Assembly (NCBI GenBank): GCA_018350325.1
Contig: JAEVLN010000001.1
Location: 4,121,254-4,185,253, forward strand
Direction: 5' to 3'
Origin: Globodera rostochiensis
Lineage: Eukaryota > Nematoda > Chromadorea > Rhabditida > Heteroderidae
DNA: 64,000 nt
The stretch's first letter is position 1. Every line of letters starts with the position of its first letter. A program made the position numbers and the translations under genes. Under the pieces are notes generated by a model that saw nothing but the letters and a program-made list of their open reading frames with translations, searched no databases and was not told where the DNA came from. Positions 11,633-24,600 of this stretch are shown piece after piece.

Positions 11633-13984
11633 CTACCGTATCCCATTTTCCTCTGCCACCGTATTCTTCTTGGCTGAATGGCATTCGGCGGTCGCTTCAT
11701 TTACGCCCGTTGTGGAGGTGGGCGAGGCGAGCACATGGCATTGCCGTCGACAGGACGCGTTGGATGCCTTTGGCGGCGTTTTCTGCAACATCGACGGCAC
11801 ATTGGGTGGAGGGGCGAGTGAAAGCAGGACGGCCTTATGTTTGGCCAGTTCGGCACTGAGCAAGCCGACTTGCTTCTTGAGTTGGCTGTTTTCCTGAAAT
11901 GACCAATAATAAGCCCTTTTAGAAGCCTTTTTTATACATAAAAAAGCATTTTATGTATTCCTTTAGGACCCTTTCGAGATAAGCGGCCCTTTGGGCGGTC
12001 ACTTCCTCCTTCAGCCGTCGCGTGTCCCGCGAACGCTTTGCCGCGTCGTTGTTTTTGCGACGTCGTTCGTAGTAAGCTTGGTCCTGAAACATTAAATAAT
12101 AATTTTTATAACAAATAAATTATTTGAATTCCCTTTTCTCGTCCCATGTTCCGGTCATCGCCCCCCCCCCCACTCCCCCCATTCTCCCCCCCCCAATTCT
12201 CCGATTGTGCCATTGTGAGTACCCCTGCCATTATCTCTAGTTTGGATATGATTGAATATTCGGATTAATCCTTTCAATGTTCACAGATTCGCCCAAACTG
12301 CAAATGCCATTTCTTTTCAAAATTCCGTCGGTTTTGTCCCTTTTGTCGCAAGGTGCTGTAAATTAAAGGGATAAATGGCCCTTTATCTCTCCCATTGCCC
12401 ATTATCCATCCGATAATGCGAGTGAGGGAATGAATGGGCGAGTGGACAGAGGGGAGCCCCGGAGGGGAGGGGAGGGGGAGGGGGAATGACCTGTCGCACT
12501 GTCCCTGGAGGGGTCATCCGGATAATGGGGAAGGGGGAGTGGGGGGAGGGGTCCCGTGGAATGCCCCCTCCCAAAAAAATCCCCACTCTTGGCAATGCAG
12601 AAGAGAGGAAGAATGAAGAGAAAAGGAACAGATTGCGTATGAGGCGAGCAGTGGGGGGGGGGGGATGTGAATATTTGAATATATAATTAATATCGGGGGA
12701 CGGACATTGGACATTTCTTTCAATCTATGATAACCAATGGCCGAGTGAGTACTCGACTCAGTCCGAGCCTGAGTTAATGAGATAGTCATGCGAGAGCTGT
12801 CTCGTCTGAGTTCAAATTATTGTTGGCGATTTTTGGGGTTCAGGCTTTTTCAACTAAAAAGCCTCAAAAATTTGGGGTTTGGCTACAGACCAAATGCCTA
12901 ATGTGAAATCATTTGCCTTTTTCTCTAGTGGAATTGGTGCCGCCGGCTTCCTCTGCGGGGTCCTTGGCAGAATGATTGGCATTCCGTTGGGTGCCGTTGC
13001 TACTACCACCGTTGCCGACCCACTTGTGCTGCTGCTGGCCGACAAAGAACTCAGCCGACGGCCCAAAGTGTTGCCGGTTGGCGAAATTGCGGATTTCTGC
13101 TGCTGATGAGCCACTGACGATGCCAACGCATTTGATGCGCATGGCGGACTCGGCAGCGTGGGGGAAGTGGCGGCGGCCAACGGAAATTTGCCGGAAGCGG
13201 CGGTCAGAGCGGAGAGCAAAGAGGCGGTCGACGACTCTTCAGTGCCGGAGGCATTGCTGACTTTGGGAAATGCGGAGGCGGTCGAAGTGCCGAACAACGA
13301 AGTCGAATGTTCTGCAAGCAAAAAGTGTTGGACTAAGTCAACTTAATAAGCCAACTTCACCCACCACAGAATTCCTCCGCCTCCGGCGGCTGCTGAAGTC
13401 GCAATCGTTTCGCGGGCGGCGGTTCCGTTGTGGGAGAAAGGGCCATTTGCCGCTGTTGCCGATTGCGTTGCGGAGTGCCAACGGATGCTGAGGCCAAAAG
13501 GCTGGCGAGGGTTGGCGCATTTTGCTCTTGCTTTTGCTCTTTCGAATGTTCTGCAGAACTTTCTCTTCCCTCGGGCGTCATTTGAGAATGGAATATGTTG
13601 GGAAATGCTGTGAGGTTAACCATCGGGAGGGGCACTCCCAACGACGTGGTGTTGAAGACGGACTTGGATTGTTGCCCGGAGAGTGCAGTTGCAGCCGCCA
13701 CCAAGAGGGGGTTAAACGGACCAATGTTTGGGGCTGACTGGCCGGGAAGCATATTAGCAACGTTGCCAAGTGGGTCTGATAATGGAGAAATTATGAAGCC
13801 CTTTGGCATTAATGTCGCTTGTTAACTCACTGATTAGTGCTTGTAATGCTGCTCCGATCGGATTTGATGCCAAATCCGAAGGAGTGAGGCCGCAGGCACT
13901 TGTAAGTTGATTTACGGTTGCCATGTACTGCTTCAAGTTGTTGCTCGCTGTGGAGGCGGCTTCAATGCCGGCCAAAATGTCCAT
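11633..13984 (-). CDS. PAR-type bZIP transcription factor, CES-2/HLF-like
   Basis: A nuclear DNA-binding factor of the PAR bZIP group, which includes C. elegans CES-2 and vertebrate HLF/TEF/DBP and typically regulates cell death or timing genes. Exons on the minus strand are 13984-13831, 13775-13365, 13311-12887, 12083-11970 and 11893-11633; all phases agree, giving about 454 residues. The basic region is YYERRRKNNDAAKRSRDTRR, followed by LKEEVTAQRAAYLER and ENSQLKKQVGLLSAELAKHK as the leucine zipper across the last intron. The N-terminal two thirds are Ala/Ser/Pro-rich and likely an activation or repression domain. The donor of exon 4 (GTCCTA) and that of exon 3 (GTAGCC) are weak but keep the frame and the family alignment. 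The 803-bp third intron carries C and G tracts. I name the family with confidence but not a one-to-one orthologue. Confidence 0.85.
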
Positions 13985-16900
13985 TTAAAAAAAAACAAAA
14001 TAAGGAAAAAATCTGCAATTCAACGGGTAAAATGCAAATTTAACTAAATTTTATCATATCACAAAGTTTTGGGGTTTCGAAGGGTTCTCTTGTTCCAAAG
14101 GCCCTCCCCTCTCTCTTTTGGAGTGCAATGGGCGAATGTGCAGCAGAAGAGCGAGTGCAACGCATTGCGGCACACAAAAGTGACTGAATGTGTGGGTGGG
14201 GCGGTGGTATTGGTGAGGGCGGTCCCGACGAACACTCCCCCCCCCCCGGCGAGAGGTCATCCGGGGTCAATCCCCCGATGACCGACGAGGCACCCCCCCC
14301 CCCCTCCCCCACCCCCTCCCCCACCCGCCTTGGCCGGCCCTTCCCTCTCATCCTCTGCTGGTGATGTGCCTGTTGCTTTGCTTCCTCCCCCCCCCCCCCC
14401 CCCCCCCCCACTCTTTCCGCTCTCTCCCATTCTGCTGATCTGCTGAACTCTCTCAGCACTCTCTCTATTCGCATTCTGAGATTTTTACGGTTCATTCACA
14501 AAAAGAGAAGGAAAGCACCGGGGGGGTGGGGGTGCCTGATAATTAGCCCAAATGTTATGCTTAAAATGAAAAATGGAATTTGATCAAAATGAAATAAACG
14601 CATTTTGGGCTGGCCACACAATGTTTCTTGACATAAACAAAATTTAAAAATTATATTGCATAATTCTGACAAATCTGCTGCTGTTCTCGGTAAAATTAAA
14701 AAAATCTTCTCTTTTTAATTCAAAGATCCTTAAAATCGATTGACCTGATTTTGGTTCTTTTGCCAAAATCTCGTTGACCTCCGCCGATTGGCCCTATCGT
14801 CCGTTCGTTCTTTCTTCTCCTCTAATCCTCCCCTTTGACCCCATCAATCGGTGGGCAACTTGCCCAATAGAATAAATAATTGCGGGCCAAGACACGACGG
14901 ACGAATTGCCTGGCAGAACAGACTCTGACTGACAAGACGGGCCAAGACGGACGGCACAAATGCCGGGGTGGGGGGTCACATCAAACGCAATGCCTTCGGG
15001 CCTGGGCGATCACTAAGTGAAGCCGAAGCTCGAAACAAATTCGCCCGGCCTTGCTTCGACGGTTCCGGTAAAGCGCGTTGGCTGAGCTGTTCAATGTGCA
15101 GGTTTTGGAGAATGAACTGAAAGAGATGCTAAGCACTTAGACACTGCACGGAAAAGCAATGAAATGATCAAAAAAGCATCTCCAATTTGTTATTTTGTTT
15201 ACGCGCTCCGATGCCTCTACAAAAATCATTAAATTTTTTAATTTGTGAGCAATTTTCCTTTCAATTTCCATTGACTTTGACTTTATTAACATTTGTGCTT
15301 TTCTTTGCCGAGCAACTGACGCACTTTCGAACAAAATAAGCAATTCGCCAGTGACCTTTCTTTCTCTCTTTTTGTTCACCAAAAGGTGCAATAAAACAAA
15401 TAAATGTAAATGATTGAATGATGCATTTGGTGATTTGGTTGTGACCCAAAAAAGAGAATGCGTCGACGGTATTTTCATCAAAATGAAAGTGCAAATGGGT
15501 TACGGTAGGATAGTGCCGAGACCCTTGACACTGATTCTAATAATACATAATATAAAAAGATCAGTTTCCATGTCGAGACTTGTCTGATCATTGCGTCCCT
15601 TGCCCCAAAGCTGTTGCGCTTCGACCGATAGTTTATCGTTCGTTTGTCCATCCGCACTTTCAAATAAAGCGTTGCGTTCTTTCTCCCCTCTGCTGTTGGC
15701 GTTGCGTCACAACACATCAAAAGATGGATGGGTTGGGGGGGGCGATGATGGAAGAACATTTCGCCGGGGGGGGGCGTCCCGTCGGTCACAGCCCCGCGGT
15801 CATCGCAACAGTCCCTCCCCCACCGCCCAAACCCTCTCTGCTGTGCCCTTGGCCGGCCGGTCATTCATACCTTAACATTTCCACTCACCATCTCGAGAAT
15901 CGATCGAGAATGGCAGATAACAAATGCATAAGGGAGGAGGGGGAGGGGGGGCATTTATGGGCGATACCAAAGAAAAGTTGTGCAATTCAAAATTGTGTTG
16001 ACCATGCAATATAATCTTACGGACCGAGCCAGTACCAGCGGCTAAAATGTCGGACACTTTGGCAACTTTGGCCCCCCCCTTCCCCCTCCCTACGACTTGT
16101 GATTGACCTTGGCGTGGTGGTGCTGCACTTCCATTGCGTTTTCTCCCTCCGTCCAATTGTCGTGGGACAACACAAAACTCCCCCCCCCCCCCCACTCACT
16201 CCAATTGACGGGGTAAGCGCAATCTCTTCCGCCACCGATGGCATTCATTGTGTGCCTTAATTAGATTTGTTGGCATTCTATTTGCTGGCTGTGCCCGACC
16301 AAAGTTGGGGGATTAGCCTTTTTGACCTTCACTTTCTCTCTAACATTTTTCCAAAACATTCTCGACCCGACCCGCTCCCCTTTTTTGTCTTCGGGAAAGG
16401 TAAACATTGAGGTGAATTGAATGAAGAGGAGGACAGGCGGAGGGGGGGGGGGGAAGTGACCTCATCGAATTGCTGCCCATTTGGCATATTCATTTTCAAT
16501 ATTTGTTTGGTGAGGTTCACAAAGTTCACTTTTATGTGTACGACGGTTAGTGACATCATTGTTTATGAATGGAATGAATGGTCAGCTTTTAACTCCAAAA
16601 AGTGTTTGGCATCATTTGCTATGGCAATGAATTTGAATGGATTAAATAACAATTAGCTACAAATTGTAAGCACTGCCCCCCCCCGGTTCCGTTTTGCGGC
16701 GAATGCCTTTTTCTGCCAATGCCATGGCCTCGTCGGCCATTTGAAGAAACCCTTGGCTTGGAATAATAATCGGTGAATTTGCATAATTTGCGCTAAAAAA
16801 TGATGCCGACATCAGCGACCATCCGCCGAATGCGCAAAAGCACTTCAGCCAGCAGAGATTCATTCATTCATTCGCTATTTCTGCGGCACTCGAGAAGGCC

Positions 16901-18350
16901 AACAAAAAATTAATCACTGCAAAAGTTTGGGGAATTGACCAAAAATAAACATTGGGACAAAAGGTTTTGGACAAAACGATGAAATAAATATATGGACAAA
17001 ACGCCCAATTTCAAAAAAGAGACAAAAGAATATGAAAAGGACCAGCAGAGTAACCGTAAGGAAAGTGCACTTGACCTTTTGGGGAGGCAAATTAAGAGGA
17101 ATTTCGGCATCGGCGCCAAAGGCAAAAGGAATGGTCTTTTTGGGTGTGAGTGGTGAGGACAGACAATCCATTGGCACGGCACGATGATAATTATTTGCGC
17201 GATGCCATTTTCACGACCCCTCAATGGGACGGAATAATTTCGGTGGTTCGATGGGCCGGGGCCATCCATTCAATGCGACAGATCAAACAATTCCCTCGCG
17301 CACATAATAACGAGAATTTGTGGGGGGGGGGGGGGAATTGTAAAAGCAAAAAAAAGGAAAGAAAGAACAAATTATTTTTAATAAAACTTATAAATCAAAT
17401 TAGAGTCTGGGGGAGGGGGGTTATTGAGCTGATCGTTTGTTTTAGGAGAGTGGCAATGATCGGTCTTCGGCATACGAAGCTTTTTTAAACTAACACAAAG
17501 ATTAATGTTTTGGATTTTATGAACAAATTTTAATGAGTAGCGACTTTTTAAACTTGACAGCCGTGCATCAGAAGCTTCAGAATTTTGCTTGGCTTCATAA
17601 ACTTTTTGTGAACTTTTAAGTTATTTTTCCCGGCCTAATTACTCTTAAATACATTTCTGCGGGTCTTTGGGCTGCTACCTAAAAATTAAATTTTACACCG
17701 CTAAAATTGCCTGTTTTCTGGACAAAATTTACTCCTAAAAGCCGAGATTTTTTAAAAAAAATTAAAATTTATTTCAGACAAAGTTACAGACCCAATTTTA
17801 CTTTTACTGCCTTTTTGTTGGTTTTGTCGATTAGGCGTTCAGAAACAATAAATCCGACCCTAATAATTATTGTAAGAGAAATTAAAAGAACTGCCCAGGA
17901 TTTTGATCAGATTTTCTTTAGGTTCATTGTCTGATTTGTCGACCGATTCAATTCAATTTTGTTTATCCTTTGGTTATGGGTTTTTCTCTAACGTTGGGGA
18001 TTTGTCTAAAAATGCCATTGACCAAAGAAAATGCCGTCTTTTCCAACTGCCTGAGGCCTTTTGCCGAGCGAATTCGTCCGAAACGAGTGATTAGGGGATT
18101 TTAATCTGGGAAAGAGGCGCAAAAGGCATCAGAAATAGGAAAAAAGGCTCCGGTGATGGCTGACCTATGGGCATCAATTGCATTTCATTGATCCCCCCCC
18201 CCCCCCCAACTCTTCCAATGATTTTGCCCATTCCCAACAAAACCACACTATAAAAGGTCACCACGTCCAACAAACGCATCAATTCTCCAACAGAACGATC
18301 CTTTCATAACCTCAAAAACTCCAATTCTTTATTCATTCATCAATTAATTG
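13985..18350. other. Gene-poor intergenic stretch with homopolymer tracts
   Basis: No convincing exon chain on either strand. Features are long C or G runs (for example 23 C at about 14387-14409, others near 14245, 16183, 16442, 17323 and 18194) and simple CATT repeats near 16860. Open frames here are mostly shadows of the C/G-rich sequence and lack family signatures. It lies upstream of the bZIP gene start, so its promoter should be at the left end. Confidence 0.45.
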
Positions 18351-18534
18351 TCTACAAATGTCCGTCGTTCGGATCAGCACATTTCTCATTTGTGAATGTT
18401 ATGCACTGCCAAATTCATTCACATGTCGAAATGTGCTGGTCCGTCCGTGGAGCATTCAAAACCCTTCCAAATATCAATGCCCCCCCCCTCCTAAAATCCG
18501 TTCTCAGATTGTGTATGGACTCTTCGATGACTGA
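18249..18534 (+). promoter_or_regulatory. TATA-like box followed by a small ORF
   Basis: A clean TATAAAA at 18249-18255 is followed about 100 bp later by an ATG at 18358, opening a 58-codon frame to a TGA ending at 18534. The predicted peptide begins MSVVRISTFLICECYALP and has five cysteines. It shows no clear cleavable signal peptide and no recognised family. It may be chance; only transcription data could settle it. Confidence 0.2.
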
Positions 18535-18639
18535 ACTGCTCGTCCATGTTGTTCACCGGGAGTTCATATGCAAACTGAGTCTGGGACCATTCGTCCACAC
18601 TTTGACAATTCTTTCGTATTTAAAAGCCTAAAGCCTTTT

Positions 18640-18790
18640 GATTCTGGCGGAAGGCCTTTTCGTGAGCCAAATCGAACTGAAACCGGGCGATTTGGCACGA
18701 TGAAGTCCTTTCGCTAGCGTCAAACACAACGAAACCCAAAAACCCACGGAAAATTTCGTCCACCCCCCCCCCCAAAGGTAAAGCAGAATT
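18640..18790 (-). pseudogene. Second, degenerate copy of aldo-keto reductase-like segment
   Basis: On the minus strand this stretch repeats the nucleotide pattern of the better AKR-like segment at 19081-19340. The plus-strand words AACGAAACCC, AAAAACCCAC and AAATTTC recur in the same order. The translated segment (EIFRGFLGFVVFDAS) is a poor match on its own. It looks like a decayed local duplicate. Confidence 0.3.
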
Positions 18791-19080
18791 CTCAAAAAAA
18801 TTGCTTAACAAAAATGGAATAAAAAGAGAAAATACACCCCTAAAAATCATCTTCCCCCCCCCCATCCGAAAAATTTTCTGGCTACGGGCCTGACAAATGA
18901 GTCAAATAGTAAGTGGAAAATGTGCCAAAACACCGCACATCGACTACGGCGGCCAGTTGGTGGGACGCTGCTCGGTAAGTTGATACGGCGATTAAAAAAA
19001 TAGGAACTTTTTGTTAAAGAATGTTCGGAAATTGTTTTAAAACATTTTGAATGCAAATTCCCTCCCCCCTCCAAACGTCG

Positions 19081-19340
19081 TCATGTCCCCGCATTCAATT
19101 CTGTTTGGCCGCGATCGTCTGGGCAATTGGCGCCGAAGGGGGAGTGGGCGCTGACCGGAGGGTACACAATGCATTTGCCCGTGTCCAATACGTTCATCTG
19201 CGCCATTTGATCGTCGTTTAACGAAACCCCAAAAACCCACAAAAATTTCATCGGCGGGTCACTCGACCTTGGCACAACACCGACGTTCTGTTGTATCAAG
19301 AAGCGCAAGGCCACTTGGGCATTTGGCTAAGCGACTTTTT
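19081..19340 (-). pseudogene. Aldo-keto reductase C-terminal-like fragment
   Basis: The minus-strand frame reads AQVALRFLIQQNVGVVPRSS, then FLWVFGVSLNDDQMAQMNVLDTG. It aligns with the C-terminal part of aldo-keto reductases, where a (P)AQVALRW-type strand, a VVPKS signature and an F-V-F-x-L...M...LD.G helix follow each other. No upstream barrel strands, catalytic Tyr or NADPH-site exons were found nearby; an open frame at about 19440-19595 does not resemble the family. I regard it as a fragment or pseudogene, with a small chance of a divergent, highly split gene. Confidence 0.4.
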
Positions 19341-20469
19341 AATAAAAATAAAATATATATCGAAATGGAACAGATGAAAACCCATAGGAAATGCATGTCG
19401 TGAAAATTGGAGAAAGTTTCCGCGCTTTTTAACCCCCCCCCCCCCCCACTTCCAGGACTTTCTTCTTCGTTGGATGAAAGTTTTCCTCCACCAATTGCCG
19501 AGAATAAAAGAACAATTCGAGACGTTCCAAAATTGCGTCAACATTGGCAAGTGCGGCGTCGTACACCTTCGTACAATTTTTGCCCCCTGTAAATAATTTA
19601 AATTTATTGTTTCATAATTAAAGTTTGATATTTTGTATACGATTGGCAAGTGGTGGTAAGTCTCATTGTAAGATTGGGTCCATTTTTGGAAATTTGGTCT
19701 AATTCCCCCCTTTCGAGAGTAATTTTTAGTTAAGCTTTCCACCTCCGCCCGTCCATTTATCAAAAGTCTCTTCATTTTGTTTTATCCGAATTTTTCTTCC
19801 ACGCGTGCGTTTGTTTGCCGCGGCGGCGGGGAATTGAATCGATTGCCGGGGGGGGAGAGGGGGTGCCATTGTGCCGAACGGTGTTTGGTGGGCTGATGGG
19901 AAAGTGCCGACGACGACGACGACCAGAAAAGCAGAGGATAAAAGTGTAGAGATGAAAAGCATCAACCTAAGGACAAATTGTCCCTCTGGGGATGAGTGGG
20001 CAAGGCCAGGGCATTTTGTCGGGACCACGCTCATTTGCATCCCCCGAGGCGCACAAAATTCGCTGAAGTGAGAGAGAGGGCGGCGGGGGCAGACACTCAG
20101 TCAATTTGGTCTCATTGAGCCCCTTACAAAATCGCATTTTCGTAATGACATCATTCCTCCCCCCCCCCCCTCTCATCCAAAAATAATGTTCAGAAATGCC
20201 TTTTTTATACGTCTAATCCTCTTTTAACATTAAGTGACAATTCTAAGGCTAAAAGCGGACGGAATTTTAAGTCATTCAAAAAGAGGGGAATATTAATGGG
20301 GGGGGGGATTATGCTAATCCTTCACCAAATTTGTTGAATAGCGCCAATGACTCAAATTCGACTTGATAAATAACCTTTGCTTCAATTTTCTCCGTTTTCA
20401 ATTATTCTTTCAAATTTTATTTTCCATTGTCATTACATTTCCTGGTGTCGTTCGGCATTCTTTGGCAAT

Positions 20470-21195
20470 CCTGAGATGAAGCTTCCCCTGTGTCATAGAT
20501 GAAGCTTTTCCACTGTCCCATAGATGAAGCTTCCCTTGTGCCATAGATGAAGCTTCCCCTGTGCCATAGATGACGCTTCCCCTGTGCCATAGATGAAGCT
20601 TCCCCTGTGCCATAGATGAAGCTTCCCCTGTTCCATAGATGAAGCTTCCTCTGTGCCATAGATGAAGCTTCCCCTGTGCCATAGATGAAGCTTCCCCTGT
20701 GCCATAGATGAAGCTTCCCCTGTGCCATAGATGAAGCTTCCCCTGTGCCATAGATGAAGCTTCCCCTGTGCCATAGATGAAGCTTCCCCTGTGCCATAGA
20801 TGAAGCTTCCCCTGTGCCATAGATGAAGCTTCCCCTGTGCCATAGATGAAGCTTCCCCTGTGCCATAGATGAAGCTTCCCCTGTGCCATAGATGAAGCTT
20901 CCCCTGTGCCATAGATGAAGCTTCCCCTGTGCCATAGATGAAGCTTCCGCTGTGCCATAGATAAAGCTTCCCCTGTGCCATAGATGAAGCTTCCCCTGTG
21001 CCATAGATGAAGCTTCCCCTGTGCCATAGATAAAGCTTCCCCTGTGCCATAGATGACGCTTCCCCTGTGCCATAGATGAAGCTTCCCCTGTGCCATAGAT
21101 GAAGCTTCCCCTGTGCCATAGATGAAGCTTCCCCTGTGCCATAGATGAAGCTTCCCCTGTGCCATAGATGAAGCTTCCGCTGTGCCATAGATGTC
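20470..21195. repeat. 23-bp minisatellite upstream of unc-104
   Basis: About 31 near-identical copies of a 23-bp unit, plus-strand GAAGCTTCCCCTGTGCCATA followed by GAT. Each copy holds AAGCTT. Because 23 is not a multiple of three and the unit lacks stops on the minus strand, all three minus frames stay open for hundreds of codons; these are not genes. A few variants (GACGCTTCC, GATAAAGCTTCC, GCTGTGCC) recur at separated positions. The array ends 440 bp before the kinesin start codon. Confidence 0.95.
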
Positions 21196-21634
21196 AATAT
21201 CTGAAGCATCCCTCGCCTCTGTCACCCTTTGAACCGCACTTCTTCCCACTTGATGAGTGACATCAATTGACATACCTAGAGCCTTGAATAAGATGACTGG
21301 GTTGGGGGAGGGGCAAACAACAGAAAAGGGAAAAAGAATAATTAAATTCGCCCAGCCTTCCCCCGAAGGCATCTGTGGGATCTCCCCAAAAAGCCCCTGC
21401 CCATTCCATTAGCTTTTTATTATCCGAGCCAAACTAAACCGACCGACCGACCGACCCCATCCAAGCACAAGCATTTAGTCAGCAGCGGAGCTTTAGTTCC
21501 CACTGTTTGTGCCTTTCGAGAATGGCACGAATCGATGCATTTGCTCAGAATTAGAGAAAACAAAATTTTAACATTTATTTAATTGTTATTTTTAAGAATT
21601 ATTTAAAAGGTGTTAATAATATTTCGGCGAGCAA

Positions 21635-24600
21635 ATGTCGTCCGTCAAAGTTGCCGTCAGAGTTCGACCCTTCAACACGAGGGAAATCGGTGCAAATATT
21701 GAAAGTCCGTTGAATTAAAACAAAAAGAATTTAGAATTGAGTTCAAAATGTGTCATTGACATGGCGGATAAAACAACCGGTTAGTCCCTGGAATTTATGC
21801 TGAAAGTTGTCGAATCTTTAAGTAATTACGAACGTCCTCAACAATCAGTCAAATAAATTCGAATTCGACTTTTCATACGCTTCGTTCGACCGAACTAACA
21901 GAAAATATGCCAGTCAAGAACGGGTCTACCAAGAAATCGGTAGAAGAAGCATTGAGTTAAGCACAAATTGTGTAAATTGTTGAGGTGCCGAAATGCTCGA
22001 ACACGCCTTCAGTGGGTACAATGTTTGCATTTTTGCCTACGGTCAAACGGGTCAGTTTAAAGGGTCCATTGAATTAAACTCAAAGTTTGGCATTCTTTTT
22101 TTTGCAGGTTCGGGAAAGGTCTGTTTTTTAAGGGATTTTAGGAATTAACCCAATGAGAGTTGACCACTTCAGTCCTATACGATGATGGGCAAAGTGAATG
22201 ATCTGGACGAAATGGGGCTGATCCCGCGACTGTGCAGGAATTTGTTCTCGCGAATTGCCGAAAACGAAAACAAACATTTGAAGCACACTGTGGAGGCATC
22301 CATGGCACGGAATATTTAAATTTATGTACAAATTTTAGGTTTCTTATATGGAAATTTACTGTGAAAAGGTGAAGGATTTGCTGAGTCCGAGGAATGAGAA
22401 TCTGAAGGTGCGCGAACACCCCCAAATTGGGCCCTATGTGGACAATCTGCAGAAAATGGCCATCTGTTCATATGAGGAGTAAATAAAGAAAAAAAAACAT
22501 AAATTAAAAGTAAAATAAATTCTTTTACAGTATTTTTGAGCTGATGGATGCCGGGAACAAAGCCAGGTACTGTAAAGGCGGGGGGGGGGGGGAATCTAAA
22601 AAAATATAAATAAAACCACCAGAACTGTCGCCGCCACCAATATGAATTCGACTTCGTCCCGGTCCCATGCAATTTTTACAATTATTCTCAAACAACAAGA
22701 GCACGACCTGCTCACTGATTTGGACACGGAAAAAGTGAATTTAAAATAAATTTAATTTGTCAAATAAATATTAATTTATAATTAATAAAATTATTAATTC
22801 TTATTCATTTACTTACCTATTGTATTTAATATTTACAGGTTAGCAAAATTTCATTGGTCGACCTTGCCGGTAAATTACTTTTTCATTCTGAAAAATGCAA
22901 ATTATTTGAGGGAGTGAAAGGGCCGATTCAACGGGGGCGGAGGGCCAAAGATTAAAAGTCGGACAAATTTTGAATTTAATGTTTCTTAATTACCTCATTT
23001 AGGAGGGAGCAAATATCAACAAGAGTTTGACCACGCTTGGGATGGTCATCAAAAAGGCAAATCCGCGAAAATCTAAAAGTTCTAAAAATAATTAAATAAA
23101 TAAATAAATATTTAGCTGGCCGAACAGTCCACCAAAAAGGGCAAACACTCGCGGACAGCCGTAATTCCTTACAGAGTTTGTCTTCAAACTTTTAATTTAA
23201 AAATATTTTTTAATTTACAAAAGGATTCTGTGCTGACGTGGCTGCTCCGTGAAAATTTGGGCGGCAACTCGAAAACGGCGATGATCGCTGCCTTAAGTCC
23301 GGTAAATGGCGGCTTTTAGTTATATAAACGCTATAATCATTTAGGCCCATGTTAATTTTGATGAGACGCTAAGCACCCTAAGGCAATTTAAACTCGATTT
23401 GATTGATTCGCTTTGGTTGGTATTGTTCAGATACGCGGACAGTGCCAAGCAGATTGTCTGCCGTGCCAAAGTCAACGAAGACCCTAACGCAAAGCTGATC
23501 CGAGAACTGAAAGGTAAACGAATTCATCAAGTACAAGCAGTACGTTAACCATTTAAGAGGAAGTGTACAAACTGCGGAATATGTTGCAAAATTACGGGGT
23601 CGAGGTTGGCATCAGGGGAACGGAATTCCATTTTAAAAACGGAAAACGTAAAAAGAAATTCCGTCCCTGGGTTGGCATAATTGGCACAAAAACAGGGCAC
23701 CTGCCCACTTGATAAGGTTGACGAGAATGGCGACATTTTGTCGAGCACCAGAGGCTTTTCGGGGAGGGAGGAGGAAACGCTGGAACAAATCAAAACTTCG
23801 GAGAAGTTGATCGCCGAACTGAACGAAAGCTGGGAGGACAAGCTGAAGAAGACTGAGGCTATCAAGTCGGTCTTTGAACAGTTTGGGTCTAATTATGGCA
23901 AATCGTCCCAAACTTAACAGAAAAATCCGGGAAGAAGAGTTGCGCGAACTTGGCCTGGCCACTTCAGCTGACGGGTCGGCGCTCGGAGTATTCCAGCCGA
24001 AGAAGCTGCCCCATCTCGTGAACCTGAACGAGGACCCGCTGATGAGCGAGTGTTTGTTGTACTACTTGAAAGAGGGCGTCACCAGGTTAGATCAGCGGAT
24101 GGCTGGGTTTGATCGATCTGATTCCTTAAATATTTCTCATATTTATAAGGGTTGGAAGGCCTGAAGCGACTGAACGTCCCGACATTTTGTTGAGCGGGGA
24201 GTACATAAAGAACACACATTGTCAATTCATCAACGCGGACGCCGTGGTGAACATTGTGCCGGTTGAAGGCGAATGCTTTTTGAATGGACAGCCAATCGAA
24301 GGTTTTGTGACACTTTCAGAGGAATTAAACACACAAAAATACCCAAATCAGCTGGTCAATCCACAAAACTCAGCTCCGGAAGTCGCATAATTCTCGGCCG
24401 TAACCACGTCTTTCGATTTAATGGTAATTTTTGTTGAAGCATTCGACCCTAAAGCCATGCTTCACAATTTGTAGACCCCCAAGAAGCTCGAACAAGCAGA
24501 CATAATCTGGCGGCAATAACGAGTGAGTCAATCATTTGTGCTGTAGGGAATAGATTTGGGTCGATTGAAGTTCCATTTCAATTTGTGTTCTTTGTTTGTC

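Noticed and set aside
14040..14495. Minus-strand 151-codon ORF with a poly-Gly tract
   Set aside because: It is driven by the 23-C homopolymer and flanking CT-rich sequence; there is no domain and no splice continuity with the bZIP gene.
20410..21372. Long minus-strand ORFs (238-320 codons) with a GEASSMAQGKLHLWHRGSFI pattern
   Set aside because: They are the 23-bp minisatellite read in three frames at once; all frames encode the same cycling peptide, and no start context, splice partner or family match exists.
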